Part shown: piece after piece, positions 57,301-64,000 of the stretch
Layout of the letters: every line of letters begins with the position of its first letter
Numbering within the stretch: the first letter of the stretch is position 1
Assembly: GCA_036346395.1 (NCBI GenBank)
Contig: CM070599.1
Span: 24,977,232-25,041,231, forward strand
DNA length: 64,000 nt
DNA from: Hsuehochloa calcarea
Lineage: Eukaryota > Streptophyta > Magnoliopsida > Poales > Poaceae
Reading direction: 5' to 3'
Program-made: the position numbers and the translations under genes
Notes under the pieces: generated by a model
Database searches by the model: none
The model's input: only the letters and a program-made list of their open reading frames with translations
Told to the model about the DNA's origin: nothing

Positions 57301-58330
57301 CAAGGGAGAAACGGGCACGGAGAATAGGGGCTTACCAAGACCGATAGAGAGGTCGGAGGAGGTTGAACGGCTGTAGGGGAGCTCGCGGTCAGCGACAAAG
57401 GGTGACGGGGTAGGTTGGAACTAAAGGAGAAGAGGAGAGACGGCGGTTCCTGTGACACAACACCAAAAATGGAGTGAGAGGACCGCTTCAGGAGCTCTAG
57501 CCCACGAATTAACACGGGAAGAAGAGGGCTACACTGGTGCGGCAAGAATCGAAAGGAGGCGCGGTGGCTGCTCAAACTCGGAGCTCGGGGCTTCGGGCAA
57601 TCTCAGCAACACGAGCGAGAGTGGGGGAGCTCGGAGAAGAAAGGGGCTGCTCGGGTTCTTCTCGTGTAGCACTTATCAGAAGCGAAGAGGAGACGAGGGG
57701 ATGAACGAGAGGGGATCAGGGCTTCTTATAGCCGCTGGGGAGAGAAGGCAGAGTTGTCAGAGACTCGGAGGCGCACGGGTTCCCGAGACGGTCATGGCAT
57801 GGACGCCCTAGTCGGAGAGGACAGGGTAGGCGCGCGCAGCGGGGAGGTGACGCGAGCGACGACTCGGGCAGGCGACGTAGGTGGCGGGGCCGACACGAGC
57901 AGGCGCTGGCGACGAGACAGGGCGACGGAGGCGCCGGAGTCAAGGGCAGGTGGAGGCGGAGCAAGTGGCGGAAGAGGGCCAGAAGGTGCAGGCACGCGGC
58001 CATGGTGCTGACGCGGCGGCGGGACAGGCGACAGGATGGGGCGACGAGGCGGCAACTTCGGGAGCCAAGCAGGTGGCGGAGGCAATGGGAGTAGCTGGGC
58101 GTCACAGGCACCCAGCGATGAGGAGGGACAAGGTGTCAGAGTCCACGAGCAGGTGGCAGAAGGGATGGGGCTGCGAAGGCTGGTCGATGGGACAGGGTAG
58201 CAGAGGACCAAGGGGAGGTACTAGCTTGACTGGGCTGGAAGGGGAAAAAGGGAGGATGGGCTGGGGGAGAAGGGAGAGGAGGTGGTCGATCGGCCCAAGA
58301 GGGGGAGGAAGATAGGTTGGGACCAAAGAA
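57301..58330. other. GC-rich block with unassigned open frames
   Basis: Open frames exist on both strands (57716-58111 and 57792-58211 minus; 57881-58315 plus, up to 144 codons). They are R/G/P/S-rich without domains, and openness follows the base composition. Possibly the GC-rich leader of an LTR element. Confidence 0.4.
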
Positions 58331-59840
58331 AGAGAGGTTTTGAAATGGAGGTAGAAGTTACAGATTTTGAAAATATAACTTAAGTTGAAATAAAATTTTG
58401 AAACCAATTGACAAAAGCAATTACTATTTACAATCCAAAAATAGATTGTTACATGCTACTTGCTAGTTAGTAGTTACTACTTGCTTACTTAGCCCCTGTC
58501 ATGTACTTACTACTTGCTAGTTACTACTACTTGCTTAAATAGCCTCTGCTATCGTGTGATGTATTTAAGTTTGATTGTTAAACTATTAATCTAGTTGCAT
58601 TCGGAACATGTAGTATGGTTGTTTGATCTTCATTTGTGTGACATATATTGTTTCTGTTTTCGTGCAATATCCGAATAAGTATTCGTGATCGAGATAATCC
58701 GTATTCGGTTCGGCGTGTATTCACTCTGTATTCGTGACCGAGACTATCCATATTCGTATTCAGCATTGTTCGTGTCCGATTCTGGATCCAAGAAAAAAGG
58801 AAAAGGATACATAATTGAGTTAATGGTGGAAAAGAGGCATTACCAAACATTCCACAACAAAGCTATTTGCAATACAAACTCAAATTTAGCCAGAAAACCA
58901 ATGCAAAATGGTAGTCTTGTCAAAAAGGGATCCCTCTAAAACAAGAATAGACCCCAGAATTTCCTATCAGAACCTCAAATTGATCTTCTTCACAGCATCA
59001 CAAACTTCTAATTTTACAAAACAACACAATCTTGTTCCAACAGAAGCAGACTCAATTCAAAAACTCCATTTTTTGCCCTCTTAAATAGTGAAATATGAAG
59101 TTGATTCTGATACAGGGTACCCGATCTTTACGACTTGGAATATGTTATACACCATGAAACCCAACAAATCGATGAGGCCAATCGATGCCAAAGCAACGAC
59201 CTACGACGTATGAACTCGTTGAACCACACGCTATGATAGCTCCACTTAGCCACGACCAAGTAGGGGTTGATCTCCTTGCAATTCAATCGAGAACAAGCAA
59301 GAAAATTAATGGGGGATCACACAATTCCATGTGGGTAGCAGGCGGCTTACACAAACCCTAGAACAATGCAAAAGAACAATCTGATATTTTTTTTAAAAAA
59401 AAATCGTGGTGTATCCCATATTATAAGTCGTGGAGATCAGGCATTAGAGCTCCGTTGACACCTTAGAATCTTTATCTTTGATTAGTATATTGGTTTTATC
59501 ACTATTCGGTATTGTTCATCTGAAAACTCCACCAAAAAAGTAAATAGCATTTACTATTTTGGATTGTTCATCAATTCCAAAAAAAATCCCACAAAACTAG
59601 TAGATTGATTTCACCTTTGTGATATCCTATTACAATGGAAAAACCCACAAAAAAATTTGTTCAACAAACTGTAGTTCCAATATGAATTTTAGTGACTTTG
59701 ATAGGTTTTGATCTATTGGAAATCTTTGATTTTAGTTGTGGTTTCGCTTTCCCTTTGCGTAGCTTATTTTTCTTTGTTTCCAATCAATACGACCGATTGG
59801 TTTGATTCAGTTTGGCCAAACAAAGTTGATGCAAGGAGTT
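58331..59840. other. AT-rich spacer
   Basis: 58440-58560 has repeated TTACTACTTGCTAGTTA words. 58660-58770 repeats TATTCGTGA(T/C)CGAGA words. No gene or clean element ends seen. Confidence 0.4.
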
Positions 59841-59849
59841 TGTGTCGGA

Positions 59850-59900
59850 ACTGTTCACACGGTGGGTACTATTCACACAGTGGGCACTGTTCACCACGAG
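59850..59900 (+). repeat. Three 18-bp repeats ACTGTTCACACGGTGGGT
   Basis: Units at 59850, 59868 and 59886 (last one partial). Similar CTGTTCAC words occur in some grass LTRs, so this may mark another LTR remnant. Confidence 0.8.
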
Positions 59901-61415
59901 TCCATGTCACATGGTTTGGCGAGTTCATGCGTTATAGGTCGTTGCATTTGCATCGATTGGCCTAATCGATTCGTTGGGTTTCACAGTGTATCCCAGGTTA
60001 GGTCGATTTGACCGGCACAGTCCTCCACAAAGGATTAGAAAACCAAAAAGGAGCAAAAAAATAAAAGGGGAGCAGGCGTTCCATCTTATTCATGTCAAGA
60101 AGGATTAAGTACATTGTTTGTCCCTAAGCTCTCAGTCCACATCACATAGCAAATGGGGGGAGCATAGAGAGTAGAGGAGTAGAAGAGGGGGGGTATTGCC
60201 TCAGTACGCGACAACCATGGCATTAGAACCCGCTCCATGACCATCGTCATACATGAGCATCAACCAAACAAGCAAGCATCGTCAAGTCCAGGAGAACCGA
60301 AGCCACCATGTCCGACCAAGCTAGCCCAGCACCACAAACGTTAACCCACCTTCAGTGCAGGCATCATACATGAAGCAAGAATCAATATCAACAAATCAAT
60401 CCAGCACCAACATGTAAAACCGAATTAAAACCAAAAAAAATAAAATGAAAATAGAGGGGGAAAGCTGAGGGTGTGGTCGAGCCGGGCCACAGGGCACGGG
60501 GGCAAGGCCAAGTCAGGAGCCGGCGGCCAGGCGCGCGGGCACGGGAGGCGCTAGCACAGACCGGTGGTACAGGGAGTGCGGGGAGGCGCGGGCCGAGGAG
60601 AGGTGGCAGCGCAGGGAGAAGAGGGTGGGGCGGCGCCGGCAGTAGGACGGAGCCAGAGCCGGGCTAGGGAACTCCATGAGCAAACATATGACTAATGTAC
60701 ACCTGGTAGCACCTATTTGCCACTAAGTATTTACTTATTTATTTATTATTCGCAACGTCATATAAATTGCAGCAGATGAACCAACGCAGACAAGTGTATC
60801 TGATTTCATATCCGTCGACGACAACCTTTTCTACAATTCTGATGGCAAGCTTATCTCTTGATCACCAACATAGTTATATTAAATGTAAATTGTACATTGA
60901 TGTATCATATATGTATTGCATCAAAACTATGTCTCAAAATCAAATTAGATTAAAGATGAAAATGAGAGGAAGATAAGTAGATGACAGAGTTGATGAAAAA
61001 GAATTATTATGGCTGGTAAAGGGGGCCCGTAGCAGGATAGAGATAAGGGAAGAGGTGAGACTCTTTACATATGGTTAATATATAAGGACCAACAAAACTC
61101 TCACCCAGATCAGGGGCCGTAAATTAAGTGTCAACCATTTCTCCATTTCAATGAATCTACATCAAGGTAAGTAATACAGGGAGGAACCCAGGAAGTGGGG
61201 GACCCATGGCGATATACTACCGCACGGTGGAGTGTTGGGACTGGAGGGCCAACCCAACCAATATTGCTGGAACTCGGTGTATGACAAGGTTAGCACCAAC
61301 GAAAAGTAATTGGTGGATATTTAATCACGTAACTTGAAAACGTTCTGTATTCTGAACTCGAACCCGCATCAAAGGAAATGATGGGGACCTAGCTCAAAGC
61401 GAGCTCAGAATAGCT
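59901..61415. other. Mixed spacer with GC-rich patch
   Basis: 60470-60660 is strongly GC-rich (GGGCACGGGGGC-like) and open in several frames, with no domain. The rest is AT-rich. No supported gene. Confidence 0.35.
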
Positions 61416-62110
61416 ATGCGTAAAGTGGTACAAGCCTGCGCAGTGCTATACAAAATCATGAATTCATGCCAGTCTCCTGGATTGAAGTCTACGGGAACCT
61501 CCTCTATTCGAGTGACTAGTAGTCTTTTCATTATTAAAATTTGCTACTTAAGTTTTGATGAGTTATTTTCCAGGATCAGAGATGATCTAGAAACTGTAAT
61601 ACAAACAAAGATGAGTCATACAGTGCATCTATCAATGCTTGCTGAGTACATTAGTACTCAAACTTGCTATTATTCTCTTTTGTTAGATCCTAGTCCGACC
61701 AGGAACTATCCCGAGTGGGACAAAGGACACACAGGTACCGAAGAGGCCGCTGGAGGCGAGGGCGTTGACTACGAGGACCAGGGCAAGATGAGCAACTTGT
61801 TCGATGCGTGGGACGAGTAGACGACCAACATAACTTGGCCGACAAGCGAGGGGACTCAGTCCCATTTATCAGTTGTAAATTACTACTTATAAAGACCATA
61901 GCCTTGCGTGGCTACTGTTGTAATAAAGATGTACAATTTCTATCTTATTGTTCTGTTGTGTTAACTCTGGTAAAGGCTTACTATTCGTCGGAGTGGTGTT
62001 CTACCTGGTAGATGAATAGTAATTTGTATGCTTAAGTATGATTACCCTTCGAGGTAATGACACGGGGAGCCACAGTGGGGTGACCTATACTTAGTTTTGT
62101 TACTTACGTG
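61416..62110 (+). mobile_element. Gypsy-type LTR fragment with stem-loop and poly(A) signal
   Basis: Holds the perfect stem-loop TGAGTAC-ATTA-GTACTCA (61643-61660), a pyrimidine-rich TTTTGTTAG like a 3' splice site at 61679-61685, the 135-nt acidic frame, GCCTTGCGTGGCTACTG and AATAAA at 61922-61927. It is inversely repeated at 54068-54496. Confidence 0.75.
61686..61820 (+). other. Short acidic reading frame in LTR (copy 2)
   Basis: Contains NYPEWDKG, GVDYEDQGKM and ends FDAWDE then stop (61818-61820). Length is identical to the copy at 54326-54460 and the stop position is the same. The larger open frame starting at 61416 has no support upstream of the stem-loop. Confidence 0.5.
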
Positions 62111-63110
62111 GTTTTGGTATATACTAAAGTAAACCCGGCATGCTAGGTCATGCGAACACATGTCTTAACACAGGGTTACTATACTAGATATGATGTTGCT
62201 ATATCATGGTATATAACCCGGGTTATGTTCATTTGGGTACTCCTAGATAAAAGGCTATATGTTAATGATACTTGATTATAACCTAACGGCGTTATTACTC
62301 TGACTAACTATTTGATTAACTGTCTCTCTTTGTTATTACAACAACAGTCTAGGGTTTACATCCAACTCTAGCTAACCTTACTCCCTTAACTAAAAGTTAA
62401 TGTCATACTACTACCCCTAATACCATTTGGTCATGATTGACTTTTTATATCAGTAATATAATTATTATCTCATTACCCTGGTTACAATGCCATTTCTTAT
62501 TAAAGGCATGATCTACTGTCATTGCGCTATTTGGTTAAATAAACACTAATCATTTCTACTAATTTTGGTTTATTCATGTACTTGATACCAACTGAGGATG
62601 CATCTTACTTATTACTGCCTTACACTATTCCATTCTAATCAACCCTTTAATTATCATTTTAGTTCCTTGACTACCGTCATTATCCGAAAGTGCAAACAAT
62701 TAGCTGAGTGTCTGCAAACTAATTAACCTTCTAATACTCTTAGGCTAATAACTTAAATTAATCACTAATTAACCTAATTAAAATATGTATACACTAATCT
62801 AATCCAATGAGCCTGCTGTCATTCTTACCTTCCAAGTTAAAAGCTTAGGTACTAACTACTTTGATTAGAAAGCAATTTAGTGGGTTAGGTTATGGAATAT
62901 CATTTAACTTATCTATAGTTGACATACTTCAATTAATCACTGACATGTTTCATTGGCTAACACCATTTGAGCATGTGGTTTACTAATTGAATATTTACTA
63001 GCTAATTATCACCCTAATTACCTTGAATCAACATCAACTGATATTGCAAAGTGCTAACTTCTGTAACTAACTAACCTTCTGACATAATCCAATTACTACT
63101 AAAGGGTGGA
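62111..63110. other. AT-rich sequence with many CTAATTA/TAACTA words
   Basis: Simple-composition DNA downstream of the LTR fragment, probably a decayed continuation of it. No gene or terminal repeats. Confidence 0.4.
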
Positions 63111-64000
63111 GTCCACTATCATAGCCCGCACAGAACACAAAGAGCTACACAAGGATGGGCCCACCTATCATACGCAACAAGAGAGAGCCATACACACAAC
63201 AGTGAAGGGACCGAAACAGGGGAGGCTCCGGGGGTGGCTCGGGCACGCTTCACCAACGGCGAGTGGGCGGCAGTGAGGGGCCGGGGATCCCAAAAATGGG
63301 TCGCCGAGGGGGAGGTCATCCTATTGGTGGTGGTTTCGCGGCTTAAGGAGGACGGTGGCGGTCGGGCGACTATGTGCGGCAACCGGAGCCGGGGAGGAAA
63401 AACGGGCGGCAGCACCAGAGGGGACTAGGAGGAGGAATGGTGTGCGCATGAGCACCGTCTGGGTATGGGGTACTCACTGGGGTGGTTGCCGGTGGTGGGG
63501 AGTGGCCGAGGTGGGCTGGCAGCAATGAACCACCGACGGCATGGAGGGCTCGCCGTGGGGGCGCCGTTGGGGAGAGGGAAAGCCAGAGTGAGTGGTGGGA
63601 ATAGGACGAGGGAGGTGCGGAGGTGCTCCCTCGGGGAAGAATCGACAAGAGGCTCACCATGGGAGATACGGCGGTGGATTTGGCGGAGTTGGCCGGTCGC
63701 GGGGAAGATGTGACCGGTGTGGTCCTCAGGTGGATTTAATCCCAAATTGATTTTGGGGAAGTCTTCCAGGGATCCTAGAACATGTCGTGATGCATATGGG
63801 GGTGGTCGGAGCTCGCTGGAGTGTCCAAAACGGCGACGAGCGGTGCGGCCATGGCTCTCGACCGAGAATGGCATTCACTGCTGGAGCTCGATTTTTAGCT
63901 CGGTGAAGGCAGAGCGTGCGATGGTGGTTGGCACGGGCGGGCGACAATCATGGCCATGACGACATGGGTGTGGACAGCATGCGAGTGGCATGGCAGCGAG
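63111..64000. other. GC-rich block at window end
   Basis: Open frames on both strands (63425-63874 minus, 149 codons; 63465-63713 plus, 82 codons) are compositionally biased with no domain. GGGCCCACCTATCAT near 63155 resembles grass LTR leaders. It is cut by the window edge. Confidence 0.4.

Noticed and set aside
57301..58330. Protein-coding gene in the GC-rich block
   Set aside because: All long frames follow composition, several strands are open at once, and no conserved motif or splice pattern is visible.
59850..59900. Regulatory operator array
   Set aside because: Only three short repeats; similar CTGTTCAC words are common in grass LTRs, so it is reported as a repeat only.
63111..64000. 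Protein-coding gene at the right edge
   Set aside because: Overlapping frames on both strands with biased composition, no domains, and LTR-leader-like wording nearby.

Overview
The window looks like nuclear DNA from a grass (Poaceae). It holds one divergent NLR-type disease-resistance gene with a truncated tandem partner, and about 90% of the rest is nested, decayed transposable elements. The grass call rests on the NLR/LRR type, the hAT terminus CAGTGGCGGAGC, the copia LTR ends of the CGCCTATTCACCCCCC type, and long gypsy LTRs beginning TGTAACATCCC. No tRNA, rRNA, CRISPR or bacterial-style operon was seen. I cannot name the species.

Gene part (about 0.4-8.2 kb, minus strand). A 1,140-residue NLR reading frame fills 4353-7767 as the last exon of a spliced gene, behind a 3' splice site at 7768/7769. 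Its nucleotide-binding domain is degenerate, and a 41-residue block stands three times in a row between the winged helix and the LRRs. A second LRR copy at 1107-2945 lies in direct tandem but is frameshifted, rearranged and cut off beside a CACTA transposon end.

Nested-repeat part (about 8-32 kb). An LTR-retrotransposon remnant (9888-14705, target duplication CTCAT) contains a compound cassette: end of a hAT element, end of a copia LTR, start of copia gag, then the start of a long gypsy LTR. The cassette recurs more completely at 16177-21475 and 21476-27830, followed by a further partial copy at 28484-31103. Two abrupt junctions (21475/21476 and 28483/28484) mark tandem duplications. The copy at about 21.48-27.84 kb carries a dense load of small deletions at CAG/CTG sites and shortened homopolymers, which looks more like unpolished long-read assembly than evolution.

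Mosaic part (about 32-64 kb). This holds non-autonomous hAT elements with clear 8-bp target duplications (34713-35390, 40959-41192), a duplicated Mutator-like element with GC-rich cargo (37-41 kb), a copia LTR with primer-binding site (43133-43291), an element with roughly 0.5-kb terminal inverted repeats (45007-48352), solo LTRs with exact target duplications (49410-51084 GCCCT; 51730-53562 CACCC), a head-to-head LTR chimera (54842-56938) and gypsy LTR pieces.

The main unexplained theme is that most long LTRs here carry their own array of short interrupted palindromes. In five LTRs one array lies upstream of a TATA-like box: CGGTCNGACCG in four copies, TCGGAAGTTCCGA in another. A gypsy LTR carries four GTGAATGGGTAATTCAC-type hairpins elsewhere. 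These arrays, the NLR triplication and the CAG/CTG-centred indel patch are the observations most worth checking.
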